Below, piece by piece: positions 22,685 to 33,900 of a DNA stretch of 64,000 nucleotides (position 1 is the first letter of the stretch; every line of letters begins with the position of its first letter). The translations under genes and the position numbers were made by a program. The notes under the pieces are model-generated. The model had not been told where the DNA came from. It did no database searches and was given only the letters and a program-made list of their open reading frames with translations. Where the stretch lies: NCBI GenBank assembly GCA_016719925.1, contig JADJYC010000002.1, positions 124,001-188,000 on the forward strand. The letters run 5' to 3'. The stretch is from Crocinitomicaceae bacterium (GTDB lineage: Bacteria; Bacteroidota; Bacteroidia; Flavobacteriales_D; Crocinitomicaceae).

Positions 22685-23413
22685 ATGAGATATTTACTTT
22701 TATTGCCGGTTATATTTTCATTCAATACTTTTTCTCAGGTTGATTCTGAAGGAGAAAAAATTCCGGATCCGCATCGTTTTTATCTTGGAATAATGGCCTC
22801 GCCTGAAATTGCTGACACCTATGCTACTACCAATGATCCCGCACAGGAGTGGTTTATTGAATTTGTGAATGCATTTTATTCACCCAAATTAAGTTACACG
22901 GCTGGTCTTGATTTTTTATTCCTGTTAAATCAGCGTATAACTTTTCAGTCAGGTCTGCATTATTCAAACAAAGGTTCAAGAACAAAAAAAATGTATCTGA
23001 CAGATATGAATGGCGTACCACATGATCCGGAAGCGATGAACATTATGTTAAACTATCACTATCTGGAATTGCCTGCAAAAATAAATTACAACATCCATTT
23101 TGATAAATTCTGCTATTACTTCAGCGGCGGAATTGTTACCGGTTTTCTGGCGGGAGTCAATACAAGAAATAAACTCTTTTACCAGAACGGAGACATTGTT
23201 AAAAATCAGATTAATGAAATGGACGACAGCGCAAACCGTATTAATTTATCAGTCGCTTTAGGAACAGGTTTGGATTTATTTATCAATTCGAAAATGACTC
23301 TGCGCATTGAACCATCGTTTAGAATGAGTCTGCTAAAACTTAGTTCTGGCGCATTTGCAAAAGACTACCTTTGGAATTCAGGCGTGAATTTCAGTTATGT
23401 TTTAGGGATTTGA
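22685..23413 (+). CDS. PorT-like outer-membrane beta-barrel protein
   Basis: 242 residues with a signal peptide (LLLLPVIFSFNTFSQ) and alternating amphipathic strands typical of the OMP_b-brl_2 fold, including GLHYSNKG, LELPAKINYN and a final aromatic strand FSYVLGI. Such small barrels are common in Bacteroidota and their cargo or partner is generally unknown. It stands 48 bases after DUF2797 and just upstream of two secreted proteins. Confidence 0.75.
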   Translation: MRYLLLLPVIFSFNTFSQVDSEGEKIPDPHRFYLGIMASPEIADTYATTNDPAQEWFIEFVNAFYSPKLSYTAGLDFLFLLNQRITFQSGLHYSNKGSRTKKMYLTDMNGVPHDPEAMNIMLNYHYLELPAKINYNIHFDKFCYYFSGGIVTGFLAGVNTRNKLFYQNGDIVKNQINEMDDSANRINLSVALGTGLDLFINSKMTLRIEPSFRMSLLKLSSGAFAKDYLWNSGVNFSYVLGI

Positions 23414-23469
23414 ATTGGCTGTAATGCAACAAATTCTGAAACTATTTCGTCAATGTAAAAACAACATAG

Positions 23470-24330
23470 ATGAAATGGTTTGCTACAATTCTCTATTTAC
23501 AAATTTCTATTCAGAATTTCTCTCAATGTGAATCACTGCAATTTGCAGAATTAGGATATAAACCTGCGTACTGCAGAACGGCATTTTATCAATCAGGCAA
23601 TGGTGTTGTCTTTGCCGCTGCAACCGGAGGAACCCCGGATTACACCTATCAATGGACAAATATATATACCGGTGAAATACATCCGGGAACTACAATTGGA
23701 GGTTTAAACCCCGGGGAGTATCACATTAAAATTACCGATGATGCCGGCTGTGTTATCACAGCAACCGTAAAAGTGGATGAAGTTTTTCCACATGCAGATT
23801 TTACAGTTTCTGCAATTGAACTGAATGATGAAAACGGAGGCGTAGTGATGGAATTCTTAAATACCTCAGATGATTTATTAAACACAGCTTTTCCCGGCCT
23901 GCTTGATAATGACCCAAATTATTTCTGGAGCACAGATGAATTTCTGACAGATACGGCAATGTATTTTAATGATCCGTTTATTGCTGAAGTAAATGCGCCG
24001 GGAATTTTTGATGTTTGTCTCATAACCGAGAATTATAATGGTTGCAGGGACACCGTTTGCAAATCCATCGAAATTTCACCCGCAGTATTTGAATCAGAAT
24101 TTTTTGATATGTATTACTCTTCCGTTACAGGTGAGGTTTCTATTGAAAATAATTCAGGTGAAGATGCAATTTTCACACTAAGTAATTCTGGAGGAATCAC
24201 TCAATATGAATTCCTTCTGTCAGCTGGCTCAAACAATTTTCAAATTGCTCCCGGATTATATATATATGAATTACATGGAGCAATCACCGGTACATTTTTT
24301 GGTTCCGGAACAATTTTCATCAGCAACTAA
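23470..24330 (+). CDS. Secreted protein with a SprB-type beta-sandwich repeat
   Basis: 286 residues, signal peptide ending ...NFSQ. One clear SprB/PKD-like repeat at about 50-110 (FAAATGGTPDYTYQWT ... YHIKITDDAGCVITATV), followed by a second Ig-like section and a short terminal segment resembling, weakly, a T9SS tail. Exported proteins of this kind are adhesins or surface modules in gliding Bacteroidota. Function not proven. Confidence 0.6.
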   Translation: MKWFATILYLQISIQNFSQCESLQFAELGYKPAYCRTAFYQSGNGVVFAAATGGTPDYTYQWTNIYTGEIHPGTTIGGLNPGEYHIKITDDAGCVITATVKVDEVFPHADFTVSAIELNDENGGVVMEFLNTSDDLLNTAFPGLLDNDPNYFWSTDEFLTDTAMYFNDPFIAEVNAPGIFDVCLITENYNGCRDTVCKSIEISPAVFESEFFDMYYSSVTGEVSIENNSGEDAIFTLSNSGGITQYEFLLSAGSNNFQIAPGLYIYELHGAITGTFFGSGTIFISN

Positions 24331-24457
24331 GTTTCAGACAACATTTTCGAATTAAACTTCAAACCAGAATCCTGCCTCATAATAAAAATCTGTTTATTGA
24401 TTTCTATTTTAAAATCTATTCGTTTATTTGAGTTAGTTTCATGACATATTCAGAAAA

Positions 24458-25741
24458 ATGAATTTTACAAATTTTTCCGTTGCAATAATTACTATTTTCT
24501 CCTTCTATGCGGCAAATTCGCAAACAGCATGGACCTGGACAGAATTAGACACGATGCCTTTTCCGATTACCAATAATGCCGTTGCATTTGGAACAAATTC
24601 AGGCAATCCATTTGTCTACTCTTTCGGCGGTATAGATACAACCAAAATTTATTCAGGAATCAACAACAACGCGTACAGATATGATGTGAATCTGGATATC
24701 TGGACTCAAATCAGTTCAGTTCCGGTTGCACTGCCGCTGATCGCATCATCTGCAAGTTCGGTTAAGAATAAAATTTATATCATTGGCGGATATCATGTTT
24801 ATTCTAACGGATCAGAAACATCCAGTAATGAAGTTATCGTTTTTAATCCTGAAACAAATCTTTATGAATCTAACGGAACAAACATCCCTGTTCCGATAGA
24901 TGATCAGACACAATGTGTGTGGAGAGACAGTCTTATATATGTTATCACCGGATGGAGCAATACAACCAATGTAAACAACGTTCAGATTTACGATCCTGCT
25001 ATGGACACCTGGACACCCGGTACGTCAGTTCCAAATTTATCCGCGTACAAAGTTTTTGGAAGTTCTGGTTATATCATTGGTGATACTATTTATTACTTCG
25101 GAGGTGCAACAACGGGCTTCAATTTTCCGGCTCAAAAAAAATTGAGAAAAGGAATAATTGATCCGCTTAATCCTGAACAAATTTCATGGACACTGGAAGA
25201 AGATGCTCCGGAGAACAATTACCGTTCAGCCTGCCTGGCACACGGAAACAATATTTTCTGGATTGGAGGCTCATCTGTTTCTTATAATTACAACGGCATC
25301 GCTTATAATGGTTCAGGCGGCGTTGAGCCATTGTTTCAGATAACCCGTTACAATGCCGGTTCAAAAAACTGGTATGAAGGAACAGGTGCTCCATATGGTC
25401 AGATGGATTTAAGAGGAGCTGCACAAACATCTTCTGAATCATGGATCATTTGCGGTGGAATGGAATCAGGACAACAAGTTTCAAACCGTACATTTTTATT
25501 GACCTATGATCCGCTAACCGGCAATATACCAGAACCAGATTTTTATAATTTCCACATTGCAGAAAGTAAAGTTATTTTTAATCAAACTCCTGTTAAAATT
25601 GAAATTTATTCAATGGATGGGAAAATGCTCTCAGAAATCGATATACATGACCCTGTTATTCCAACTAACCTGAAAGGATTTTTTATTATTAAATGTGTTT
25701 GGAACGATTATTCGAAATCAATGAAGCTATTCATTGATTAA
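24458..25741 (+). CDS. Secreted Kelch-repeat protein with a T9SS-like tail
   Basis: 427 residues. After the signal peptide (IITIFSFYAANSQ) come about five Kelch-type repeats with recurring GG pairs and W, such as YSFGGIDTTK, IYIIGGYHVYS, IYYFGGATTG and WIICGGME, predicting a beta-propeller. The C-terminal 70 residues (KIEIYSMDGKMLSE...LKGFFIIKC...SMKLFID) look like a degenerate sorting domain. Ligand unknown. It is convergent with the DUF5916 gene, with a 20-base gap. Confidence 0.7.
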   Translation: MNFTNFSVAIITIFSFYAANSQTAWTWTELDTMPFPITNNAVAFGTNSGNPFVYSFGGIDTTKIYSGINNNAYRYDVNLDIWTQISSVPVALPLIASSASSVKNKIYIIGGYHVYSNGSETSSNEVIVFNPETNLYESNGTNIPVPIDDQTQCVWRDSLIYVITGWSNTTNVNNVQIYDPAMDTWTPGTSVPNLSAYKVFGSSGYIIGDTIYYFGGATTGFNFPAQKKLRKGIIDPLNPEQISWTLEEDAPENNYRSACLAHGNNIFWIGGSSVSYNYNGIAYNGSGGVEPLFQITRYNAGSKNWYEGTGAPYGQMDLRGAAQTSSESWIICGGMESGQQVSNRTFLLTYDPLTGNIPEPDFYNFHIAESKVIFNQTPVKIEIYSMDGKMLSEIDIHDPVIPTNLKGFFIIKCVWNDYSKSMKLFID

Positions 25742-25761
25742 ACATTAAGTTCAAAATCCGA

Positions 25762-28212
25762 CTAATTTTCTTTTCTCAGGTTTTGCCGAATTGTCCAGTA
25801 ATCAAGATAAAACAATACCTTCAATGAGACACTGTTTGTTGCCGGCAGATTGTTCAGATCACCAATATTTTCAAAATAATTTTTCTGAATCTGATCTGAG
25901 AAATCAAAAATAGAATTTTTCCAAACCACACTCAATTCACTGCCCGGTGCAAAAACCCATCTGTAAACCATGTCAATGGTAAATGCATTGTAACTGTTGT
26001 TGTGAAGTGAGATACTGTCTGAAGTCATTCCGGTATAAGACGTCGGCTGAAATCTGCCAGCTGCATCCAATCTGTAAAATGATTCGTAATCTACTTTTGA
26101 CCAATAATGTCTCAGTCTGAATGTAACGCCCATCCGGTTTGTAAAAATATATGAAGCTTCAATTGTGTTTTCTGTTGTGAAGCGGTCACGAATTGCAAAA
26201 ATGGGATCATCACCGTCAAAAGGTAAATTGAAATTGTTATCCAGGGCCGCTCCTTCTTCATTTTCATTATAACCCAGATAATTTGTCAGAACAATAAATA
26301 ATTTATCACTTAATCTGATTCTTGGACTGGTGGTGAGATCAAAATTATATCTCCCTTTATCATCAAATTTTATAAGACCGGCATTCATGTCAAGTGCAAA
26401 TGGTTTATTATAATTGGATGAAATAAATCCGCCGGCACCAATTGTTTGCGGATACTCATAAAATCTGCCCGGCACCCGTGGTTCAAAGAAATCATAGGTA
26501 ATTACCGGTTCAGAAAAAATCCACATGCCTGCAGTCATAAAATTTTTAAATGTTCCGCCAACCTCAGCGGTAAATTCAAAATTTGCAAAATCATCGGGTG
26601 AAATATTTCTGGTGTATGAAGCAGAAAAACTTGACCACATATTATAGAGTCTCCAGAAAGGTGTGAAGATATTATATCCTGTTTCTAGATTCAATGTACG
26701 CTGATTGGTCCAGAAAAAATATCCCAGATCATTTGGATCATACGTTTTGCTTGTTTCAAAATACGATGTCCCCCACGTAAACTGACCGGTAGATTTTCCA
26801 AATCCAAAATTTATTAAATGCCCCAGATCAACAGAATCTTCATGATATAATTGAGAAAGTACGAACTGTCCCACTGTCTGATACTTTTGCTCTGCGGTAT
26901 AAAGATTAAACGCTGCTGAAGTTACATTTGCGTCATAGGTTTTTCCGGAACGCATCACGTTGGTGTTTAATAGTGTAATGCTTGAATTATTTTTCAGATT
27001 CTGATCAAGCACAAAGACATTGTAGTTAGTCATGGGGTTAGTCAGATATTCCCTTGATTCATCATTTTGTGTATTTGTTATTGTTGCAAATGTTGGAGCT
27101 GTGATGGCATTAAAAACGCCAATTCCTGTTCCTGACTTTGTGCGGCCTGAAATTTTTGTAGCGTTGAGTAATCTGACTGAAGATGGATTTGCTGTTACCA
27201 TTTCAGTAGAATCTGCATCGCTGTATGCATTATAAAAATTCAGCGGTGTACCTCCTATTCTTCTGGAATAAAATAAATCTCCTTTATTAAACAGTTCTGT
27301 GCCCTCTGTAAAAAATTGTCTGCGTTCATTGTATCTTACTTCAAACGGTGAAAGATTCAGTATCTGATTGTCAAATTGAACCTGCCCGAAATCAGGAATC
27401 AATGTCATGTCTAATGTGAAAGATTGATTCAATCCGTACTTCAGATCCATTCCTCCGTTGCCGGTATAGGATGTATTTCCGGATGATCCGTCATGCTCAA
27501 TATAACCCGATACATAAGGCGAAAAACTTAATCTTACCGGGGCATCCACATCTTTGATTCCATGCAATTGTCCTAATTGAGAAATGAGATTCACTCCTTT
27601 GGGATCATAAAAATTCCAATATGAGATTTCTCTGTTACGACGGATATTTCTTCCAAAATTAATTCCCCAGATCTGATCATTCTCTTTTGGAAAACGTAAA
27701 GCAGAAAAAGGTATTTTCAATTCGGCAATCCATTTATCATCATGAATGGTAACGGCACTTTGCCAAACCGCGTTCCAGTTATCATCTGTATCATCAACTT
27801 TTTGCAATTGATCAACCTGAACGCCGGCACTTGTAACAATAAATCCAAATCCGATGGTACCCGCATTATATGAATCAAATACAACACCAAACCAATCTGC
27901 ATTTCCAACATCATCACGCTGTGAAAAAGTAAGTGTCATGCTGTCTCTGCTGTCATACATCACTGCTCCAATGTAAATGGCAGAATTATCATAACTGATT
28001 TTAACTTCTGTTTTTTGGGAAGATGGTGCGCCCGCTACCGGTTCATTCTGAATAAAACCTGAAGCAACTTCTGAAAGACTCCAGCAGGGTTCATCTAAAA
28101 TTCCGTCAACATTCATTTTATCAGTTGTGCGGAATAACTGTATATTTTTTCTGTCTTCAGAAAAAGAAAAGTATGAAATCAAACTAAAAAATATGACAGC
28201 GCAAATTTTCAC
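25762..28212 (-). CDS. DUF5916/CBM9-like outer-membrane protein
   Basis: 816 residues. The signal peptide (VIFFSLISYFSFSED) is followed by a CBM9-type domain at about 25-200 (DGILDEPCW, VKISYDNSAIYIGAVMYDS), then a long beta-barrel-like DUF5916 region ending near the C terminus. The family is frequent in Bacteroidota; it is presumed to bind carbohydrate, with the rest in the outer membrane, but the transported or bound substrate is unknown. Reading frame intact. Confidence 0.85.
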   Translation of the reverse strand: MKICAVIFFSLISYFSFSEDRKNIQLFRTTDKMNVDGILDEPCWSLSEVASGFIQNEPVAGAPSSQKTEVKISYDNSAIYIGAVMYDSRDSMTLTFSQRDDVGNADWFGVVFDSYNAGTIGFGFIVTSAGVQVDQLQKVDDTDDNWNAVWQSAVTIHDDKWIAELKIPFSALRFPKENDQIWGINFGRNIRRNREISYWNFYDPKGVNLISQLGQLHGIKDVDAPVRLSFSPYVSGYIEHDGSSGNTSYTGNGGMDLKYGLNQSFTLDMTLIPDFGQVQFDNQILNLSPFEVRYNERRQFFTEGTELFNKGDLFYSRRIGGTPLNFYNAYSDADSTEMVTANPSSVRLLNATKISGRTKSGTGIGVFNAITAPTFATITNTQNDESREYLTNPMTNYNVFVLDQNLKNNSSITLLNTNVMRSGKTYDANVTSAAFNLYTAEQKYQTVGQFVLSQLYHEDSVDLGHLINFGFGKSTGQFTWGTSYFETSKTYDPNDLGYFFWTNQRTLNLETGYNIFTPFWRLYNMWSSFSASYTRNISPDDFANFEFTAEVGGTFKNFMTAGMWIFSEPVITYDFFEPRVPGRFYEYPQTIGAGGFISSNYNKPFALDMNAGLIKFDDKGRYNFDLTTSPRIRLSDKLFIVLTNYLGYNENEEGAALDNNFNLPFDGDDPIFAIRDRFTTENTIEASYIFTNRMGVTFRLRHYWSKVDYESFYRLDAAGRFQPTSYTGMTSDSISLHNNSYNAFTIDMVYRWVFAPGSELSVVWKNSIFDFSDQIQKNYFENIGDLNNLPATNSVSLKVLFYLDYWTIRQNLRKEN

Positions 28213-28231
28213 TTTCCAAATTTCTGAAAAT

Positions 28232-28266
28232 AAAATAAAAAACCTCCGGTAAAATGTCCGGAGGTT
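28232..28266 (-). terminator. Rho-independent terminator after the acyl-CoA dehydrogenase
   Basis: A 9-bp perfect stem AACCTCCGG (28241-28249) and CCGGAGGTT (28258-28266) with an 8-base loop. On the minus strand it is followed by a T-rich tract (A-rich on the given strand at 28231-28242). It lies about 45 bases past the stop of the dehydrogenase gene. Confidence 0.85.
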
Positions 28267-28311
28267 AATTCAATGTATGAATATGTTATTTAATGCGATG
28301 ACAAGAAAAAA

Positions 28312-29499
28312 TCAGATCTCTCTTTTGAAAGAAGAGATACCGGTGATGTCCATTCCGGTGATCAGCAAATGAATATCATGTGTTCCTTCATAAGTAACCA
28401 CTGATTCCAGATTTGCCATGTGTCGCATAACAGAAAATTCATTGGTGATTCCCATAGCTCCAAGAATTTGTCTTGCTTCACGCGCAATACGCAATGCTAT
28501 TTCAACATTGTTTCTTTTTGCCATTGAAATTTGGGCAGATGTTGCACGGCCTTCATTTCTCAACTGACCCAAACGCAGCGTAAGCAATTGCGCTTTGGTA
28601 ATTTCAGTGATCATTTCTGCAAGTTTCTTTTGAGTGAGCTGAAAAGATGCAATCGGATGTCCGAACTGAATTCTTTCCTTTGAATATCGTAAAGCCTGAT
28701 CATAACAATCCATAGCTGCACCCAGAGCTCCCCAGGCTATTCCAAATCTGGCCGAATCAAGACAACCAAGCGGCGCTCCTAATCCTGATTTGTTAGGGAG
28801 AATATTTGCCTTAGGAACTTTCACATTGTCAAATAAAAGTTCACCGGTAATTGAAGCACGCAATGAAAGTTTACCGTGCATTTCAGGTGCAGAAAATCCT
28901 TCCATTCCTTTTTCTACAATCAAGCCATGAATTCTTCCTGACTCATCTTTTGCCCACACAACTGCAACATCAGAAAGCGGCGCATTTGAAATCCACATTT
29001 TCGATCCGTTCAGAATCACGTGATCACCGGCATCTTTGAAATTGGTTAACATCCCTCCCGGATTTGATCCATGATCAGGTTCAGTTAATCCAAAGCATCC
29101 TAAAAATTCACCGGAAGCAAGTTTTGGTAAATATTTTTTTCTCTGTTCTTCATTTCCGTATTTATAAATCGGATACATCACCAATGATGATTGTACGGAT
29201 GATGTTGATCTCAAACCGGAATCGCAGCGTTCAAGTTCCTGCATAATCAAACCATATGCAATCTGGTCCAATCCTGGTCCGCCATATTCAGTTGGAATAT
29301 AAGGGCCAAAAGCACCAATTTCACCAAGTCCTTTAATAAGGTGTTTAGGAAATTCAGCACGCTCATAATGATCTTCAATAATAGGAGACACATTTTGTTT
29401 TACCCATGATCTGACAGAATCTCTGACCAGTTTATGTTCTTCGGTCAGCAAATCGTCCATGTTGTAATAATCAGGATGGGTATATAAATCAGTTGCCAT
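28312..29499 (-). CDS. gcdH: Acyl-CoA dehydrogenase, probably glutaryl-CoA dehydrogenase
   Basis: 395 residues, the full length of the family. FAD-enzyme motifs: CFGLTEPDHGSNPGG, MWISNAPLSDVAVVWAK, the catalytic-Glu block VVTYEGTHDIHLLI, and the C-terminal helix region. The TYEGTHDIH form matches glutaryl-CoA dehydrogenases, which oxidatively decarboxylate glutaryl-CoA to crotonyl-CoA in lysine or tryptophan breakdown. Substrate is inferred from this motif and overall similarity. It is monocistronic with its own terminator. Confidence 0.85.
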   Translation of the reverse strand: MATDLYTHPDYYNMDDLLTEEHKLVRDSVRSWVKQNVSPIIEDHYERAEFPKHLIKGLGEIGAFGPYIPTEYGGPGLDQIAYGLIMQELERCDSGLRSTSSVQSSLVMYPIYKYGNEEQRKKYLPKLASGEFLGCFGLTEPDHGSNPGGMLTNFKDAGDHVILNGSKMWISNAPLSDVAVVWAKDESGRIHGLIVEKGMEGFSAPEMHGKLSLRASITGELLFDNVKVPKANILPNKSGLGAPLGCLDSARFGIAWGALGAAMDCYDQALRYSKERIQFGHPIASFQLTQKKLAEMITEITKAQLLTLRLGQLRNEGRATSAQISMAKRNNVEIALRIAREARQILGAMGITNEFSVMRHMANLESVVTYEGTHDIHLLITGMDITGISSFKREI

Positions 29500-29608
29500 A
29501 GGTAAAATTATTTGAGCGACAAATGTATGTAATTTAACAGGAACTTATTGTTGCCGTTATTATATTTGAAGCGATATAGTTTCCCTTGACTTTATTTAAT
29601 TTTACAGG

Positions 29609-30286
29609 ATGGATTTTCTGGAATACCTGAATAGTACTGCTGAACTTGGAGATCCTGCCCTGATAAGCAATTCTTTTCACTGGAAATTCTGGTTACTGAT
29701 AATTATCAACCTGATGACGCTTGCATATGTGAGAACAGCTCAACCGGGATATTTATCCATTCTTTTCAGAACGGGAATTTATAACCGTCAGATTTATCAG
29801 AATATTCAGGAAGATTTAAGATTGAGCAGTGCCGGATCTGTTTTGCTGACACTTGCGTCTTTTAACTGCACCGCTATTATTCTGAGCACATTTGTCAGCA
29901 GCACTGAATCAGGAATTATCTGGCTGTTACTAATTGCTTTTGCCGGGATGGTCATTTTAAAATTCATTCTTATACGCCTGCTTGGATTTATTTTTGAAAC
30001 CAGAGATGGATTGAGTGAGCACTGGATGAATCATCTAATTTATTTTCAGATTGTTGCGGTTATTCTAACACCGGTTCTGGCGCTTACTCATTTTATGGCT
30101 CAATCGGTTCAGGGAGGGTTGTTTTACGGCTTTGCTTTTTTTATTGGAATATCTATTTTAGTCCGTGAGGCTCAGAGCATTATAAGAGCTTTAAGGCAAC
30201 GTGTGTCCATCGTATATATAATTTTGTATCTTTGCGCCCTCGAATTGATACCGTTGATCGTCTTAATTCGTGTATTAGTCAGATAA
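29609..30286 (+). CDS. DUF4271 integral membrane protein
   Basis: 225 residues with about six hydrophobic segments. It is preceded by an N-terminal soluble 30 residues and sits 33 bases before hemD; this DUF4271-hemD arrangement is typical of Flavobacteria. Function unknown. Confidence 0.8.
   Translation: MDFLEYLNSTAELGDPALISNSFHWKFWLLIIINLMTLAYVRTAQPGYLSILFRTGIYNRQIYQNIQEDLRLSSAGSVLLTLASFNCTAIILSTFVSSTESGIIWLLLIAFAGMVILKFILIRLLGFIFETRDGLSEHWMNHLIYFQIVAVILTPVLALTHFMAQSVQGGLFYGFAFFIGISILVREAQSIIRALRQRVSIVYIILYLCALELIPLIVLIRVLVR
30227..30234 (+). promoter_or_regulatory. Possible internal -7 element for hemD
   Basis: TATCTTTG matches TAnnTTTG and lies inside the end of the DUF4271 gene, about 85 bases before hemD. 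No good -33 element is seen at 19 bp, so this is weak. Confidence 0.3.
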
Positions 30287-30319
30287 AAAGAGGAATTAAA
30301 CTAACTTACGAGGGGTTCT

Positions 30320-30931
30320 ATGAGCGTTAAGACTATTCTGGTTTCTCAGCCAAAACCCGAGACTGAAAAATCACCCTATTTTGACCTTGCCGATAAGTAT
30401 AAACTGAAGATTGATTTCAGACCATTTATTCAGGTTGAAGGTGTCAACGCCCGTGACTTCAGAGAACAAAAAGTTGATCTTACAAAATTTACTGCCGTAA
30501 TTTTTACCAGTAAAACAGGTATAGATCATTATTTCAGAATTGCGGAGGAAACCAGATTCAAAGTGTCTGAAGCAATGAAATATTTCTGTTTGTCAGAAGC
30601 CATTGCTTTTTACCTTCAAAAATATGTGGTTTACAGAAAACGCAAAATTTTTTATGGTAAATCAAACATTGCAGAACTTGCCGAAATTCTTAAAAAACAT
30701 AAGGGTGAAAACTTTCTGTTACCTTGTTCAGACATTTTAAAACAAGATATTCCTAATACTCTTTTGGCAGCAAATATTCCATTCACAAAAGTGATGTTGT
30801 ATAGAACAGTAGCTGCTGATTTGTCTGATTTATCGGATGTAAAACTGCTCCGCAGCCTGCTGCGCCAAGTATGACCATGGCCATTGAACAGTTTATCAAA
30901 ACAGCTGAAAAAGCAGATAAGAAAAAGTAAT
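30320..30931 (+). CDS. hemD: Uroporphyrinogen-III synthase with an apparent internal deletion
   Basis: N-terminal part (ILVSQPKPETEKSPYFDLA, TAVIFTSKTGIDHYF) matches HemD, which closes the tetrapyrrole ring with inversion of ring D. After SDLSDVK the sequence passes straight into LLRSLLRQV with a stop, while another frame gives PQPAAPSMTMAIEQFIK to the stop at 30931, the normal HemD end. About 45-50 residues, including the usual FFSPS and AAFGPTTAKA blocks, are missing, and the frame is lost at about 30850. The enzyme would be non-functional as written. Since haem synthesis is normally required, a repeat-collapse or assembly deletion should be considered. Confidence 0.8.
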
Positions 30932-30935
30932 TTTT

Positions 30936-33900
30936 TTACTTCTCAAATCGCGCATACATAGATTCAATATCAAATTGAGTATATCCGTATAGCGGAATTC
31001 CATGATACATAAGTATACCACCTCTTTCGATTAATGCCGGTTTATTGATATTTTCAAAAGTGCAATTTGTCAGTGTCATCCACGATGTCGGGTATTCAGG
31101 TTTTTTCTTGTAAAGTGCAGCACCGTTTTCACAATTTTTTGCAATAATGTTTTTACCGTTTAGTATTGAACCGTCTTTGGAAGCAACAGCGGTTAGCGCT
31201 CCGTCAATTTCAATATCGTTTACAGTTAATGTCGATTTTTCTCCGGATGAAATTCCCTTATCACCGGAATTACGGATTATTATTCCACTTATCTCAGCTA
31301 CCGATCCTGAAAAATCAATACAATCATTTCCGGTATTTTCAAAACGGGAATCAGAAATTCCGCCGGTGCAAAAATCAGCATCAAACGCATCACCATGTGT
31401 GTTGTGGATAAAGAGCTGCGTGATGTCAAAATCACCTCTGAAAATATTCAATGCATCTTCACAGGTATTGTAAGCGATTTCAACATTTCTCAATCTTACT
31501 TTTCCTTCATAAATTGTTACCGCGCCGGTCAGATTCCATCCTTCATGCAGCAAACAACCCAGATTGGTGAATTTCACATTCGTCATTATTGTTTCTGTTG
31601 CGTTAAGAACAACAAATCCCTGTGCGCTGGTATCTGAAGAAGTGATTGTTACCGGATCAGTTTCACTGCCTTCTATATACGTTGAGTTATTTGTGATGAT
31701 TGCTGCTTCATTAATCAGGTCAATATTCACTCCTGCTTCAATTTTTACCACATATTTTTGAGGAACAAGAACTATCTCCTTCAGTGTGTAATGTCCCTTT
31801 TCTACTATCAAAGTATCTCCTGAAATTTTGTACAACGGATTTGTTATTGTGAATTTTTTCTCCAGTTCAATTCGTGGATGAGATGATTGTGGTTTTGGCC
31901 ACGGAAATATTTTTTTTGAATGAACCGCTCCAGGAATATTCGCAACAGTAAAATGTATTTTATTAGGTTTTCTGCTCAGACTGAACTCAGCATAATCACC
32001 TGGTTTCAGAGCCTCATAGGTTTTTAGTGAAATTGGTTTTTCAAGCATAAAAATAGTGTCTTCTCCTTTTTTAGTTGAATAACCAATTACCGTCAGATCA
32101 TTAAGATGAAAGTTTTCAAGTTGCACAATATAATTTACAGAATCAATTGTCCTGAGATAAGCGTTCACTGATATTTCTTTCTGAATAAAATTTGTTTCCA
32201 GTTTTTTAAATTCAGGTGTAATTAACATCGGGCCAGTTTTTGATTTTTCATTCTGGAGAAAATCGTCCCATTTTGTTTCCATTAATTTAGACCATGTTAA
32301 TCCAAATTCAGCGCGGTTATAATAGAACTGTTTGTCCAGCTTATAATTTGGAAATTCAAGCTGCATGATTTTTTCATTTGCTGATATTTCATCTTCCAAA
32401 ATACTGAATACACCATCCAAATAATTTTCGGACATGAAATAATTGTAATAATGCGTGTAATAATTTCTGAATTCAGGATTAGCAAATAAGTAATAATCCA
32501 GCGCAAGATCTGTTTGCCCTGCTTCTTTAGCAAATTGAAATTTACTGATTGCAAGAGGCTGATGAAAAGGCTCAATGGCCGGTATCATATCAAACCCAAT
32601 AATTTCAAGTTTAGTGGTAATTGGATTGTAATAAAACCTGCGGTTGTGCCATGCTAATGAGTGATGAATATTTCCCAGATCCATCAGGGCGTAATAACGG
32701 GCAGTTGATTTCAAATCAAAAATTTCTTCAGGATGCGGATAACCATTTTTAAAAAGAGTAAGCAACACTGTTGAATTATAAAACTGATCCGATAATGTTT
32801 TGCTTTTTTCTGTTCTTCCTTCTTTGAAACAGGTGATCATGGAAGATTCATAATAAGGATAACTGCCTCCCAAACTATCTTTCATACCAGAAGCAAGCAA
32901 CGCCCAGAAACCACTTTCATCCATTTTAATAATCGGGCCCTCTCTTCTGTTTCTGCTTTCCAGCAGCTGTTTGTCAAAATGTTCTTCCAAAGCATAAACA
33001 CCCTGATTGACACCGTTGATTTCAACAGGTAAAAACTCATAGGTTGTAGAAAGTAATCCTTCTATGTCACAAAGTTTATGCATAAACCACTCATGCATAT
33101 AGTTTCTTGTCTGAGGATGCTGAATAGAAAAAGTAGTGAGTCCGTGATAAGCAACATCTGTTTTGATCCGGTATGAAGTTTTTCCGTTTTCAAGGTGATC
33201 AGTCCAGTCTCCCTTTAATCTGATTTCAATAGGAATACTGTCACCCTTTTCCAGAATAAATCCATTGACATACTCTTTCAGATCATCGCTGATAATATCT
33301 TGCTGAAGAGCCTGCTTTTTATATCCTGATAAAACGTTCATTGCACTGTCAGGAATATAGATTCTGAGTGTTTGTGATGTCAGTGAATCATGAAAAGCCG
33401 GGCGCTGTTTATGGCGCAAAATTTCAAAATTGTCAAAATAATGTGTTTCAGACGACGCAAACAAAAACAACTTAAGTGTGTCTGCTGGTGCCTCAATTCC
33501 AAAATAGAGATAAAGTTTACTCCATCCCGCTGAATCTTCTACCTGATGTATATCACCGGAATTTAATGTATAATTGGATTTACCGGAAATTCCGGCAATG
33601 ATAGTTGACTGACCAATGGGTTGTTTTACCCAAACACTTGCTTCAAAAAACTCACCTTCATTGATTTGAGTCAGTGTCAAAGGCATTCCATACTGCTGCA
33701 CCGAATCAAGTTTGCATGCAAATGATCCTTCAAAAACCGTATCACTGGTTTGACTTGATCCTGAACCAAAAGTTCCGTACCCGTCATCAAACCCGGAAAA
33801 CCATTCATCCGAAATTTGATTCTCAGCACCGCAGAAATAGCGCTGTTCGGCGTCAGAAAGCTCACCAGTTTCTGCCTTACATCCGGTAAGTACAAAAACC

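Noticed and set aside
30934..30956. Small hairpin AAGTAA/TTACTT with a T run between hemD and the CotH gene
   Set aside because: The stem is short and A/T-rich, so it is too weak to call as a terminator.
31147..31761. Plus-strand open frames inside the CotH gene
   Set aside because: They overlap the well supported beta-helix coding sequence on the opposite strand and encode no recognisable domain.
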